Below, piece after piece: positions 17,624 through 25,471 of a stretch of DNA of 35,637 nt. Numbering within the stretch: the first letter of the stretch is position 1; the number at the start of each line of letters is the position of its first letter. The notes under the pieces were generated by a model. It had not been told where the DNA came from, did not search any database, and saw only the letters and a list, made by a program, of their open reading frames with translations. The stretch is from assembly GCA_019749835.1 (NCBI GenBank), contig JAIEPJ010000094.1, positions 1 to 35,637 on the forward strand. Reading direction: 5' to 3'. This DNA comes from Phreatobacter sp. GTDB taxonomy: Bacteria; Pseudomonadota; Alphaproteobacteria; Rhizobiales; Phreatobacteraceae. Position numbers and translations under genes: made by a program.

Positions 17624-19255
17624 ATGCCCCACGCCGCCAAGAACGTCCTCTTCATCATGTGCGACCAGCTCCGGTTCGACTACCTGAGCTGCTACGGGCA
17701 TCCGACCTTGCAGACCCCGAACATCGACGCTCTCGCCGCCCGCGGCGTGCGCTTCACCCGCGCCTATGTCCAGTCGCCGGTCTGCGGCCCGTCGCGGATG
17801 AGCACCTATACCGGCCGCTACATGCGCTCCCACGGCTCCAACTGGAACAATTTCCCCCTGCGTATCGGCGAGCCGACCCTCGGCCAGCATCTGAAGGCTC
17901 TCGGCGTGCGCAACGTCCTCGTCGGCAAGACCCACATGACCGCCGACGACGAGGGCATGGAGCGCCTCGGCATCCCCAAGGGCTCGGTGATCGGGGTCGA
18001 GGCGGCGCAATGCGGCTTCGAGCCCTATGAGCGCGATGACGGCCTGCACCCCTCGCGCCCCGGCGCAGCCCGACCGGCCTATGACAAATACCTCGAGGAC
18101 CACGGCTTCCCCGCCCGCAACCCCTGGGAGGATCGCGCCAATTCCGGCATCGGTCCCGACGGGGAGAAGCAGAATGGCTGGCTGCTCGCCCATGCCGACA
18201 AGGAAGCCAACATCCCCGAGGAGCACTCCGAGACGCCCTACATGACCCGCCGGGCCATGGACTTCATCCGCGAGGCGAAGGAGGACGGCCGCCCCTGGTG
18301 CCTGCATCTCTCCTACATCAAGCCGCACTGGCCCTATATCGCGCCGGCGCCCTACCACGACATGTTCTCTGAAGCAGACGTGCAGCCGGCGATCCGCTCG
18401 GATCTGGAGCGGCAGAACCCGCACCCGGTCTATGGCGCCTTCATGGACATGCGGGTGTCGCGCAACTTTGCCCGCGAGGAGGTGCGCCGCCGCGTCATCC
18501 CCGCCTATATGGGCCTGATCAAGCAGATCGACGACCAGCTCGGCGTCCTGTTCAGGTTCCTCGACGCCGAGGGCCTCACCGACAAGACCATGATCGTCTT
18601 CACCGCCGACCACGGCGACTATCTCGGCGATCACTGGCTCGGCGAGAAGGACCTCTTCCACGAGGTCTCGGTCAAGGTGCCGCTCATCATCGTCGATCCC
18701 TCGAAGGAGGCCGATGCCGCCCGCGGTACGGTCTGCGACGCCCTTGTCGAGGCCATCGATCTCGCGCCGACCTTCATCGAGCATTTCGGCGGCACTGTGC
18801 CGCGCCACATCATCGAGGGGCGGTCGCTGAAGCCCCTGCTCGCCGGCAAAGCGCCGCCGGCCTGGCGGCAGGTGGCGATCTCCGAATACGACTATTCCAT
18901 GCTCGACTCGCGCCGCACGCTCGGCCGCAAGCCCGACGAGTGCCGGCTGTTCATGGTCTGCGACGGCCGGTTCAAATATGTCCACGCCCCGGGCTTCCGG
19001 CCCATGCTCTGGGACCTTGCCACCGACCCCAACGAATATCGCGACCTCGGCGACGATCCCGACTTCGCTGCCGAGCGCGACCGGCTGAAGGAGCATCTCC
19101 TTGCCTGGGCCCTCACCGACCACAACCGCATCACCATGCCCGACGCCACAATAGAGACCTATGGCCCGGCGCGGCAGATGCGCGGCGGCATCCTCATCGG
19201 CTACTGGGACGAGAAGGAAGTGGCGGAAGCCCGCAAGGCCTATGGCATCGAGTGA
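17624..19255 (+). CDS. Sulfatase/phosphonate monoester hydrolase superfamily enzyme (formylglycine type)
   Basis: A 543-residue alkaline-phosphatase-superfamily hydrolase. Metal ligands are Asp14 (MCDQLRFD) and Asp329-His330 (TADHGDYLGDH), with Lys342 following and His in YIKPHWPY. Cys54 in VCGPSR fits the C-x-P-S-R motif that is converted to formylglycine, the nucleophile of sulfatases and phosphonate monoester hydrolases. The placement of these residues is close to that in rhizobial phosphonate monoester hydrolase, so the substrate could be a sulfate ester, a phosphodiester or a phosphonate ester. There is no signal peptide, so it is cytoplasmic and needs a formylglycine-generating enzyme from elsewhere. 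ATG 17624 is the start, with only a weak ribosome site. It follows the Bug-type binding gene and the repeat. Confidence 0.9.
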   Translation: MPHAAKNVLFIMCDQLRFDYLSCYGHPTLQTPNIDALAARGVRFTRAYVQSPVCGPSRMSTYTGRYMRSHGSNWNNFPLRIGEPTLGQHLKALGVRNVLVGKTHMTADDEGMERLGIPKGSVIGVEAAQCGFEPYERDDGLHPSRPGAARPAYDKYLEDHGFPARNPWEDRANSGIGPDGEKQNGWLLAHADKEANIPEEHSETPYMTRRAMDFIREAKEDGRPWCLHLSYIKPHWPYIAPAPYHDMFSEADVQPAIRSDLERQNPHPVYGAFMDMRVSRNFAREEVRRRVIPAYMGLIKQIDDQLGVLFRFLDAEGLTDKTMIVFTADHGDYLGDHWLGEKDLFHEVSVKVPLIIVDPSKEADAARGTVCDALVEAIDLAPTFIEHFGGTVPRHIIEGRSLKPLLAGKAPPAWRQVAISEYDYSMLDSRRTLGRKPDECRLFMVCDGRFKYVHAPGFRPMLWDLATDPNEYRDLGDDPDFAAERDRLKEHLLAWALTDHNRITMPDATIETYGPARQMRGGILIGYWDEKEVAEARKAYGIE

Positions 19256-19336
19256 CGCAGCCTTGCGCCGCCGCTTGCCAAGCCGGCGGGGCGGGGCTCC
19301 AATGCCCTCTTCCCTCGCCCAAGGAACGCGCTCCCC

Positions 19337-20608
19337 GTGAGTCTTGATTTCGCGCCCCACCCGCTCCGCCGCCAGGTGCTGGACGAGTTGCATGCCCGGC
19401 CGTTCCAGCTGGTGGAGACGCCGCGCCGGGTGCTGCTCCATGCCTTCGCCACCGCCGAGATGCCAGTGGCGCAGGAGCGCGCCGCGCTCGCCGCCTGGTG
19501 CACGGCCACGGGCGCCGCGCGACCGGACGAAGGCGCCAATTTCCATCGCGCGGTGTTCCCGACGGCGCGTCTGCGGTGGGAGCGGCACAGCGAGTTCTCC
19601 ACCTATGGCTGGGACGTGCCGGCGCCCGGCAGCGATCCCTTCCACTGGCCGCTGCCGCAGCCGAGCCCGGTGGGCGGGGCCGTCGCCGCGCCGGGGTCGC
19701 TGCTGGTTGCCATCGACCTCGCCCTGGTGCGCGCCAGCGCCCTGCCGGCCGACTGGCAGGCCCTGTTCGATCCCGCATCCCTGTGCGTGTCCGGGGCCAT
19801 GGACGGCGCCGCCACCATTGCCACCGATTTCCGCCAGGACTCCCGCGGCTATACCCGCATTCTCGTCATCGACCATGCGCTCACGCCGGCGGTGGCCGGT
19901 GCGCTGGTGCAGCGGCTCCTCGAGGTCGAGACCTACCGCTGCTTCGCCCTTCTCGGCCTGCCGGAGGCGCAGCGCATGGGCCCCATCATCGGCCGCATCG
20001 AACGCGAACTCGTGGCGGTCGCCGGCCGGATGAAGACGGCGACGGGCCTGGAAAGCAATGCCGCGCTCCTCGACACGCTGGTCGCCCAGGCCGCCGAGCT
20101 CGAGGCCGAGGCCGCCCTGTCGAGCTTCCGCTTCGGTGCGACGCGGGCCTATGAGGCGCTGGTGCGCTCGCGCCTCGCCGTCATCGGCGAGGCACCGGTC
20201 GAAGGCCATTCCACCTGGGCGGCCTTTCTCGACCGCCGCTTCGCACCCGCCATGCGCACCTGCCAGACTGCCTCAGACCGCCAGGCGGAACTGTCGCTGA
20301 AGCTCACCCGCGCCGCCAACCTGTTGCGCACCCGCGTCGACATCGCCCTCGAACAGCAGAACCGAACCTTGCTGGAGACCATGTCCGAGCGCGGCCGGCT
20401 GCAGCTGCGCCTGCAGCAGACGGTGGAGGGCCTGTCCATCGCCGCCGTCTCCTATTACGTGCTCGGCCTGCTCGGCTACCTGTTCAAGGGCGGCAAGGAT
20501 TCCGGCGTCCTGCCCTTCGAGCCGACGGTGGCGACCGCGGCCGTCCTGCCCTTCGTGGTGCTGGTCATGGCCCTCGTCGTCCGGCGCATCCGCACCCGCG
20601 AGGATTGA
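19337..20608 (+). CDS. DUF3422 family protein with C-terminal membrane segments
   Basis: A 423-residue protein of the proteobacterial DUF3422 family, function unknown. The start SLDFAPHPLRRQVLDELHARPFQLVETPRRVLLHAF is characteristic. The middle (about 190-350) is helical and probably coiled, with many charged residues, including the ARPDEGANFHRAVF segment earlier (~60). Two hydrophobic segments at the C-terminus (LSIAAVSYYVLGLLGYLF and ATAAVLPFVVLVMALVV) anchor it in the inner membrane with a short Arg-rich tail (RRIRTRED). It starts with GTG 19337; AAGGA lies rather far upstream. It follows the hydrolase gene after 81 bases that hold no recognisable element. Confidence 0.9.
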   Translation: MSLDFAPHPLRRQVLDELHARPFQLVETPRRVLLHAFATAEMPVAQERAALAAWCTATGAARPDEGANFHRAVFPTARLRWERHSEFSTYGWDVPAPGSDPFHWPLPQPSPVGGAVAAPGSLLVAIDLALVRASALPADWQALFDPASLCVSGAMDGAATIATDFRQDSRGYTRILVIDHALTPAVAGALVQRLLEVETYRCFALLGLPEAQRMGPIIGRIERELVAVAGRMKTATGLESNAALLDTLVAQAAELEAEAALSSFRFGATRAYEALVRSRLAVIGEAPVEGHSTWAAFLDRRFAPAMRTCQTASDRQAELSLKLTRAANLLRTRVDIALEQQNRTLLETMSERGRLQLRLQQTVEGLSIAAVSYYVLGLLGYLFKGGKDSGVLPFEPTVATAAVLPFVVLVMALVVRRIRTRED

Positions 20609-20697
20609 CGGCATGGCAGGCCCCTGCGCCGCCGCCGTTCTCGCGGCGGGTGCGGCGCGCTAGAGAGCTTGCACCCCGCACCCCTGAGGACAGCCCC

Positions 20698-21678
20698 ATG
20701 GATACCGTGAAGCTCGGCCGCACCGGCCTCGACGTCTCCCGCCTCTGCCTCGGCTGCATGACCTATGGCGCCCCCGACATGGGCGCCCATCCCTGGTCGA
20801 TGGGCGAGACCGAGAGCCGGCCCTTCATCAAGCGGGCCCTCGACCTCGGCATCAATTTCTTCGACACGGCCAATGTCTATTCCCTCGGCTCCAGCGAGGA
20901 GATCGTCGGCAAGGCGCTGAAGGACATGGCGAAGCGCGACGACATCGTCATCGCCACCAAGGTCTTCAACCGCATGCGCCCGGGGCCCAACGGCGCCGGC
21001 CTGTCGCGCAAGGCGATCATGACAGAGATCGACCATTCGCTGCGCCGGCTCGGCACCGATTATATCGACCTCTACCAGATCCACCGCTTCGACTACGACA
21101 CGCCGATCGAGGAGACGCTGGAGGCGCTCCACGACGTCGTGAAGGCCGGCAAGGCCCGCTACATCGGCGCCTCCTCCATGAGCGCCTGGCGCTTCCTGAA
21201 GATGCTCAAGACCTCCGAGGCCCATGGCTGGACGCGCTTTGCCACCATGCAGAACTACGTCAACCTGCTCTATCGCGAGGAGGAGCGCGAGATGCTCCCG
21301 CTCTGCCGCGAGGAGGGCATCGGCGTCATCCCCTGGAGCCCGCTGGCCCGCGGCCGCCTCACCCGCGACTGGGAGGAGGGCAGCGCCCGCGCCGAGACCG
21401 ACGATTTCGGCAAGACGCTCTATGCGGCGACGGCGGATGCCGATCGCAAGGTGGTGGAGGCGGTGGCGAAGGTGGCGAAGGCCCGCGGCATTCCGCGGGC
21501 GCAGGTGGCGCTCGCCTGGGTGTTGCAGAAGCCCGGCATCACCGCACCCATCGTCGGCGCCAGCAAGATGGGCCATCTCGACGACGCGGTCGCGGCGCTC
21601 AAGGTGAAGCTGACGGATGAGGAGATCGCGGCGATGGAGGCGGCCTACGTGCCGCACGCGGTGGTGGGCTTCAGGTAG
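20698..21678 (+). CDS. Aldo/keto reductase
   Basis: A 326-residue cytoplasmic NADPH-dependent oxidoreductase of the AKR superfamily. Visible parts are the N-terminal LGRTGLDVSRLCLGCMTYG, the catalytic GINFFDTANVYSLGSSEE (Asp and Tyr), the lysine in DIVIATKVF, the histidine in DLYQIHRFD and the cofactor segment GVIPWSPLARGRLTR. It belongs to the group of YajO/general stress AKRs. The ATG at 20698 has TGAGGA seven bases upstream; the open frame goes back to 20605 without similarity. It would reduce an aldehyde or ketone; the physiological substrate is unknown. A 348-base gap full of repeats follows. Confidence 0.94.
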   Translation: MDTVKLGRTGLDVSRLCLGCMTYGAPDMGAHPWSMGETESRPFIKRALDLGINFFDTANVYSLGSSEEIVGKALKDMAKRDDIVIATKVFNRMRPGPNGAGLSRKAIMTEIDHSLRRLGTDYIDLYQIHRFDYDTPIEETLEALHDVVKAGKARYIGASSMSAWRFLKMLKTSEAHGWTRFATMQNYVNLLYREEEREMLPLCREEGIGVIPWSPLARGRLTRDWEEGSARAETDDFGKTLYAATADADRKVVEAVAKVAKARGIPRAQVALAWVLQKPGITAPIVGASKMGHLDDAVAALKVKLTDEEIAAMEAAYVPHAVVGFR

Positions 21679-21740
21679 GCGGGATCGCCCGCGCCTTTCG
21701 CGGCCTCGCACCTCAATACAGGTGATCTGCATCACCCGAA

Positions 21741-21927
21741 GTGCGTCCTTCGAGGCTCGCCTCCGGGCGATGCTCGCGCATCGCCTGGGCTCGCACCTCA
21801 GGATGAGGAAGGGGGTGCGTGGCACGACTGGACCTGACGGGTGCCTCAGCGCCCGTTGTGCCGCTCCCTGCAGCACACGACCACCCTCATCCTGAGGTGC
21901 GAGCGAAGCGAGCCTCGAAGGACGCAC
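21741..21927. repeat. Inverted pair of Hyphomicrobiales-type palindromic repeats
   Basis: The right element, 21885-21927 (CCTCATCCTGAGGTGCGAGC to CGAAGGACGCAC), is the common 43-base palindromic repeat seen between genes in this order. The left element, 21741-21808, is its inverted copy but carries about 28 extra bases in the middle (after GAGGCTCGC, itself a small palindrome GGGCGATGCTCGCGCATCGCC). The two are 76 bases apart, in the non-coding gap 21679-22026, which otherwise holds nothing recognisable. Confidence 0.82.
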
Positions 21928-21978
21928 TTGCGTCGTGCAGGGGCATGGGCTCAGTCGGGCGTCAAACCTCTCCGCCGC

Positions 21979-22005
21979 TCACCTCTCCCCGCCGGGGCGA
22001 GGTGA
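21979..22005. repeat. Short palindromic repeat between convergent genes
   Basis: TCACCTCtCCCC-GCC-GGGGcGAGGTGA is an almost perfect 27-base palindrome, 22 bases downstream of the end of the NIPSNAP gene on the minus strand. It would fold as a stable hairpin at the end of that operon. No T-tract follows, so it may be a REP-like unit rather than a classical terminator. Confidence 0.65.
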
Positions 22006-22026
22006 AGGCCGCGCGTCCCCCCTCGC

Positions 22027-22341
22027 TCACCGGATCGGCGAGAACCGCGTCGGCCTGAGGAAGCGCACGTGCTGGGTTTCGACCAGGCCCTTCACCTTGG
22101 CGAGATAGGCCTGCCAGCGCGGATCGGCCATCATCCGGTCGCGGCGAACGAGCCTGTCGTCGAGGCTCTCGTAGGACCACCAGGCCACCACGTGGTTGAG
22201 CTCCGCCGTCTCCGAGGTGAAATAGCCGTGGAAGGTACCGAGCAGCTCCTTCTGGATCGGCAGGCCGTGCTCCTCGTAGAGGCCGACGAATTCCGCCACG
22301 TGGCCGGTCTTGATGCGGTAGTCGCGCTCCTCGACGATCAT
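22027..22341 (-). CDS. NIPSNAP-family protein
   Basis: A 104-residue protein with the dimeric alpha/beta-barrel ferredoxin-like fold of the NIPSNAP family: IVEERDYRIKTGHVAEFVGLYEEHG at the start, then LLGTFHGYFTSETAELNHVVAWWSYESLDDR and DPRWQAYLAKV. Members are often encoded beside catabolic oxidoreductases, and their chemical function is not established. ATG 22341 follows AAGGGATAGGACC, and lies only 4 bases after the cupin stop, so it is the last gene of the FAD oxidoreductase-cupin-NIPSNAP operon. A palindromic hairpin at 21979-22005 follows its stop. Confidence 0.9.
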   Translation of the reverse strand: MIVEERDYRIKTGHVAEFVGLYEEHGLPIQKELLGTFHGYFTSETAELNHVVAWWSYESLDDRLVRRDRMMADPRWQAYLAKVKGLVETQHVRFLRPTRFSPIR

Positions 22342-22345
22342 GGTC

Positions 22346-22858
22346 CTATCCCTTCGGATTATGTGACGGATCGGCCCAGCCGAAGACGGTGCGCTTCTCG
22401 ATTTCGGCGACGTCGGCCGGGCGCGGGAAGGGCTCGGGCGCCGGCTGTCCCGGCACCCGCTCGCGGCCGATGGCGGCGAAGAAATCCTCCAGCCCGCCCG
22501 GCATCAGGAACCAGACGAAGCTCATCGGCTCCGGGCCGGGATTGACGAAGCCGTGCTTGCGGTCGCGGCCGATGAAGACGGTCGAGCCCGCCTCAATCGG
22601 GATGTCCTCGCCGTCGATGCGCGCGAAGCCCTTGCCCGAGGTGAGGTGGATCACCTCCTCGTGGTGGTCATGGGTGTGCTCGCGGATATGGCACCCCGGC
22701 GCCACGGTCTGCGTCCCCATGGCGAAGCGGCTTTCCGAGGTGATCGTCTTCGGGTTGAGGATGCAGCGCACGAAGCCGTTGGCCGGCACGGGCTGCCAGT
22801 AGGACGGGCTCTCCTCCGGGCCGAAGACCTTCACCTCGCCGGGCACGGGTGCGCTCAT
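22346..22858 (-). CDS. Cupin domain protein
   Basis: A 170-residue single-domain cupin. Cupin motif 1 is clear: PGCHIREHTHDHHEEVIHLTSG, with two histidines and a glutamate as metal ligands, and motif 2 contains IPIEAGSTVFIGRDRKHGFVNPG with the third histidine. It is probably a metal-dependent dioxygenase, isomerase or ligand-binding accessory protein; the exact reaction cannot be inferred. ATG 22858 is preceded by AGGAG inside the end of the FAD oxidoreductase gene, 3 bases after that gene's stop, so translation is coupled. The C-terminus (FPRPADVAEIEKRTVFGWADPS) is an extension beyond the cupin barrel. Confidence 0.9.
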   Translation of the reverse strand: MSAPVPGEVKVFGPEESPSYWQPVPANGFVRCILNPKTITSESRFAMGTQTVAPGCHIREHTHDHHEEVIHLTSGKGFARIDGEDIPIEAGSTVFIGRDRKHGFVNPGPEPMSFVWFLMPGGLEDFFAAIGRERVPGQPAPEPFPRPADVAEIEKRTVFGWADPSHNPKG

Positions 22859-22861
22859 GGC

Positions 22862-24190
22862 TCAGATCTCCTGCGCGTCGAGGCGGCGGTAGAGCGGCAG
22901 CGCGAAGGGCGCGATGCGCCGGATGAGCGGCTGGAAGGGCTGCGGCGTCGGCTCCGAAAAGGGCAGGCCGAGCTCGTTCTCCGGCACCCCCTGCGTGACG
23001 CGGGCAAGTTCCCGGCCGAGCGCGACGGAGAGCGCAACGGCGCGGCCGTTGCAGCCGGCCCAGGCATAGCCGTTGGGCCCGAGCCGGTGGAAACGCGGGA
23101 AGCCCGCCACCTGGGGCTTGAGGAGATTGTCCGGGGTCATGCCGACATAGCCCGACCAGACGAAGTCGAATTCGACATCGCCGATCTGCGGCCAGAGCTT
23201 TTTCAGGCGCTCGGCGAGATAGGGCTTGAGGTTGTCGCCGCCGGCACCGGGGAACATGGCGGCGCCGCCGGTGACCAGCCGGTTGCGCGCATCCCAGCGG
23301 CAGAAATAGAGCTCGCGATGCGTGTCCGACATGGCCTGCCGGTCGGGGATGATCGACTTCGCGACATTGTCGCTGATCGGCCGCGTCGCCATCTGCCAGG
23401 ACAGGACCGGGATCACCTCGCGCGCGATGGCGGGATTGAGCGTGTCGCTGAACTCGCCGGTATAGGCATTGGTGGCGAGCACCAGCGCCTTGGCCGTGAC
23501 CTGGCCCTTCTCGGTCTTCACCACCCAGCTGTCGCCGAACCGCGCATAGGACTGCACCGGCGATCGCGACCGGATCACCGCGCCGAGCCTGAGGGCGACC
23601 TCGGCGAGGCCGCGGGCCAGCGCCAGCGGGTTGATATGGCCGCCCGTCGGATTCCAGAAGCCGCCGAACCAGGCTTCCGAGCCGAGCATCCGCGCCATGG
23701 CCTCGCGGTCGAGCAGCTCGACCGGCGCGCCGAGCGCCGACCATTCCCTCACCCGCTTCTCGGCGATCTTGAAGCGGCCGGGCGAATGGACCGGCTGCAC
23801 CCAGCCGGCCTGCTCGGCCTCGGCCGGGATGTCATATTTGCGGACGGTGTCGAAGAGATATTGCGCCGCGTCGCGCAGCACCGCGTTGAAGCGCTCACCG
23901 GCCTCCCCGTGGCGGGCGGTCATGCCCGAGGGATCATGGCCGGCCAGCGTCGGGATGACCTGGCCGTTGTTGCGGCCTGATGCGCCCCAGCCCGGCTCCA
24001 CCGCCTCCACCACGGTGACGGCGACGCCCATCTCGCGCAGGTGGATGGCTGTCGACAGGCCGGTGAAGCCAGCGCCGATCACCACCACGTCGGCGGTCTC
24101 GTCTCCCACCAGCGGCGCGAGGGTCGGACCCGGCGGGGCCGTCGCCGCCCAGAGGGACGGCGGCCAGGGAGCCGATGATGTGGACGGCAT
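22862..24190 (-). CDS. FAD-dependent amine/amino-acid oxidoreductase (DAO family, PuuB-like)
   Basis: A 442-residue flavoprotein of the D-amino-acid oxidase/sarcosine oxidase family. The dinucleotide motif is DVVVIGAGFTGLSTAIHL (Gly39, Gly41, Gly44), followed by WGASGRNNGQVIPTL, a form close to gamma-glutamylputrescine oxidase and related amine oxidases. Near the C-terminus are FVWSGYVGMTPDNLLK and YAWAGCNGRAVALSVALGRELA, the second FAD contact. It would oxidise a C-N bond of a secondary or primary amine to an imine/aldehyde. The chosen ATG 24190 has GGAG nine bases upstream; the frame is open to 24274. It is the promoter-proximal gene of a three-gene minus-strand operon (cupin, NIPSNAP next) and is divergent from the VOC/ABC importer genes. 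Confidence 0.92.
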   Translation of the reverse strand: MPSTSSAPWPPSLWAATAPPGPTLAPLVGDETADVVVIGAGFTGLSTAIHLREMGVAVTVVEAVEPGWGASGRNNGQVIPTLAGHDPSGMTARHGEAGERFNAVLRDAAQYLFDTVRKYDIPAEAEQAGWVQPVHSPGRFKIAEKRVREWSALGAPVELLDREAMARMLGSEAWFGGFWNPTGGHINPLALARGLAEVALRLGAVIRSRSPVQSYARFGDSWVVKTEKGQVTAKALVLATNAYTGEFSDTLNPAIAREVIPVLSWQMATRPISDNVAKSIIPDRQAMSDTHRELYFCRWDARNRLVTGGAAMFPGAGGDNLKPYLAERLKKLWPQIGDVEFDFVWSGYVGMTPDNLLKPQVAGFPRFHRLGPNGYAWAGCNGRAVALSVALGRELARVTQGVPENELGLPFSEPTPQPFQPLIRRIAPFALPLYRRLDAQEI

Positions 24191-24528
24191 GGAAGCAATC
24201 TCCGCGGAATGTGGCATGATCCATGAAAGCGACCTGACAGGGCGGCGGCAAGAGCGCTGCCGCAGGGCGGGCACGGCGGGGGTGGGAGAACAGCGCGGAA
24301 ACCATGCCGCCCATCCGGGAGTCAGAATGAAATTTTTATTTGTTCTGCCATATGTAGAAAATAACTATCGTTTGTATTTCATAAAATCCGCTCTGGAAGA
24401 ATAATTTGCTAGGGTAGCTATGTGTGCCGAGCAGCCGAGACCCGGCAAATCTGCCGCCCTTATCGCGTTGCCTCCGCCGCCATGTTGGGTTCAAGTGCCC
24501 ACACAATGATCAGGGGAGGGCTGCTGCC
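24191..24528. promoter_or_regulatory. AT-rich divergent regulatory region
   Basis: This 338-base gap separates the divergent FAD-oxidoreductase and VOC genes. Bases ~24325-24415 are strikingly AT-rich. They contain a TTCT...AGAA imperfect inverted repeat (24343-24359, around CATATG), a possible -10 for the plus strand (AATAAT, 24400-24405) and further candidate sites on the minus strand. The octamer AAAATCCG at 24383-24390 recurs at 16369-16376, in the other AT-rich promoter region of the window. A shared operator for a single regulator is likely, but no regulator gene is adjacent. Confidence 0.5.
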
Positions 24529-25377
24529 ATGCCGCTCAAGCATATTCTCGGCGCCGACCATGTGGTGGTCACGGTCCGCGATCTCGACGCCGCCGCCAAG
24601 GCCTGGGAGCGCATCGGCTTTTCCATGTCGCCGCGCGGCACCCATTCTCCCCATCTGGGGACCGGCAACTACACGACCATGTTCGCCGACGATTATCTCG
24701 AACTGCTCGGCGTCCTGACCGAGACCGACCAGAACAAGCCGACGCGCGACTTCCTTGCCCGGCGCGAGGGCATCGAGCGCACCGCCTTCACCACCGACGA
24801 CGCCGCGGCCGGCGCCGAGGAGCTGAAGGCGCGCGGCCTCGTGCCACTCGGCCCGGTCCATTTCGGCCGTCCGGTCGATCTTCCCGGCGGCGGCATGGGC
24901 GAAGCCAAGTTCAATGTCTTCCGCTGGCCCCTCGACCAGAATCCCGGCGGCATGCGCATCTTCGCCTGCCAGCACCTGACGCGCGACACGGTCTGGATCC
25001 CCGAGATCATGACCCATGCCAACGGCGCCAGGCGCATCGCCCGCATCGAGATCCTCTCTGCCGACCCGAAGGCGGCCGCCGCGAAGATGGCCGGCCTCAT
25101 CGACGAGCCGGCGACCGAGACGCCGGACGGCTGGCGCGTGCCATCGGGCGGCAAGCGCGCCGACTTCCGCTTCTACGACGCCAAGACCTTCGCGGCGCTC
25201 TATCCCGCCGCTGTCCGCGAGGGCGCGGCGGGTGAGGGCGCCGTCGCCCTGGTCATCGCCACCGACGATCTCGCGAAGGCCGCGAAGGCCTCGGGCGGCC
25301 TTGCCCATGGCGAGGAGACGGTCAGCGTGCCGGCCTCCCGCGCCAATGGCGTCATCGTCAGCTTCGTGCCCCATTGA
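24529..25377 (+). CDS. VOC-superfamily (glyoxalase-like) protein
   Basis: A 282-residue protein of the Glyoxalase_3/VOC type: LGADHVVVTVRDLDAAAKAWERIGF at the N-terminus is the first betaalphabetabetabeta unit, followed by THSPHLGTGNYTTMF and YLELLGV with a likely metal ligand. Its length suggests two paired modules. The superfamily includes dioxygenases, isomerases and lyases; the specific reaction is unknown. ATG 24529 has GGGGAGGG eight bases upstream, while the open frame reaches back to 24424. It is divergent from the FAD amine-oxidase operon and 94 bases upstream of the ABC importer genes, so it is probably part of the same catabolic set. Confidence 0.88.
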   Translation: MPLKHILGADHVVVTVRDLDAAAKAWERIGFSMSPRGTHSPHLGTGNYTTMFADDYLELLGVLTETDQNKPTRDFLARREGIERTAFTTDDAAAGAEELKARGLVPLGPVHFGRPVDLPGGGMGEAKFNVFRWPLDQNPGGMRIFACQHLTRDTVWIPEIMTHANGARRIARIEILSADPKAAAAKMAGLIDEPATETPDGWRVPSGGKRADFRFYDAKTFAALYPAAVREGAAGEGAVALVIATDDLAKAAKASGGLAHGEETVSVPASRANGVIVSFVPH

Positions 25378-25409
25378 GCGGCACGACGACCCCGCGACCA
25401 GATCGGCGA

Positions 25410-25438
25410 TTGACGGTCTTTCCGCACTCGCCCATCGT
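25410..25438 (+). promoter_or_regulatory. Possible promoter ahead of the ABC importer
   Basis: TTGACG at 25410-25415 fits the -35 consensus, with CATCGT 17 bases on as a poor -10; a shifted -10 in CGTAAAAT is also possible. It would give the importer genes their own transcript in addition to read-through from the VOC gene. Confidence 0.3.
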
Positions 25439-25471
25439 AAAATCTGTCTTGCCTGCCGCTAGGAGAGCTCC

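Noticed and set aside
17477-20209. 910-residue minus-strand open frame opposite the sulfatase-like and DUF3422 genes
   Set aside because: It mirrors the coding frames of genuine genes and also crosses the palindromic repeat, and carries no recognisable motif.
20605-20697. Upstream extension of the aldo/keto reductase frame
   Set aside because: There is no similarity to the family and a good ribosome site exists at 20685-20690, so ATG 20698 is used.
22027-22858. NIPSNAP and cupin pair considered as a toxin-antitoxin or defence system
   Set aside because: Both are metabolic-type folds in an operon with an oxidoreductase. No toxin motif is present.
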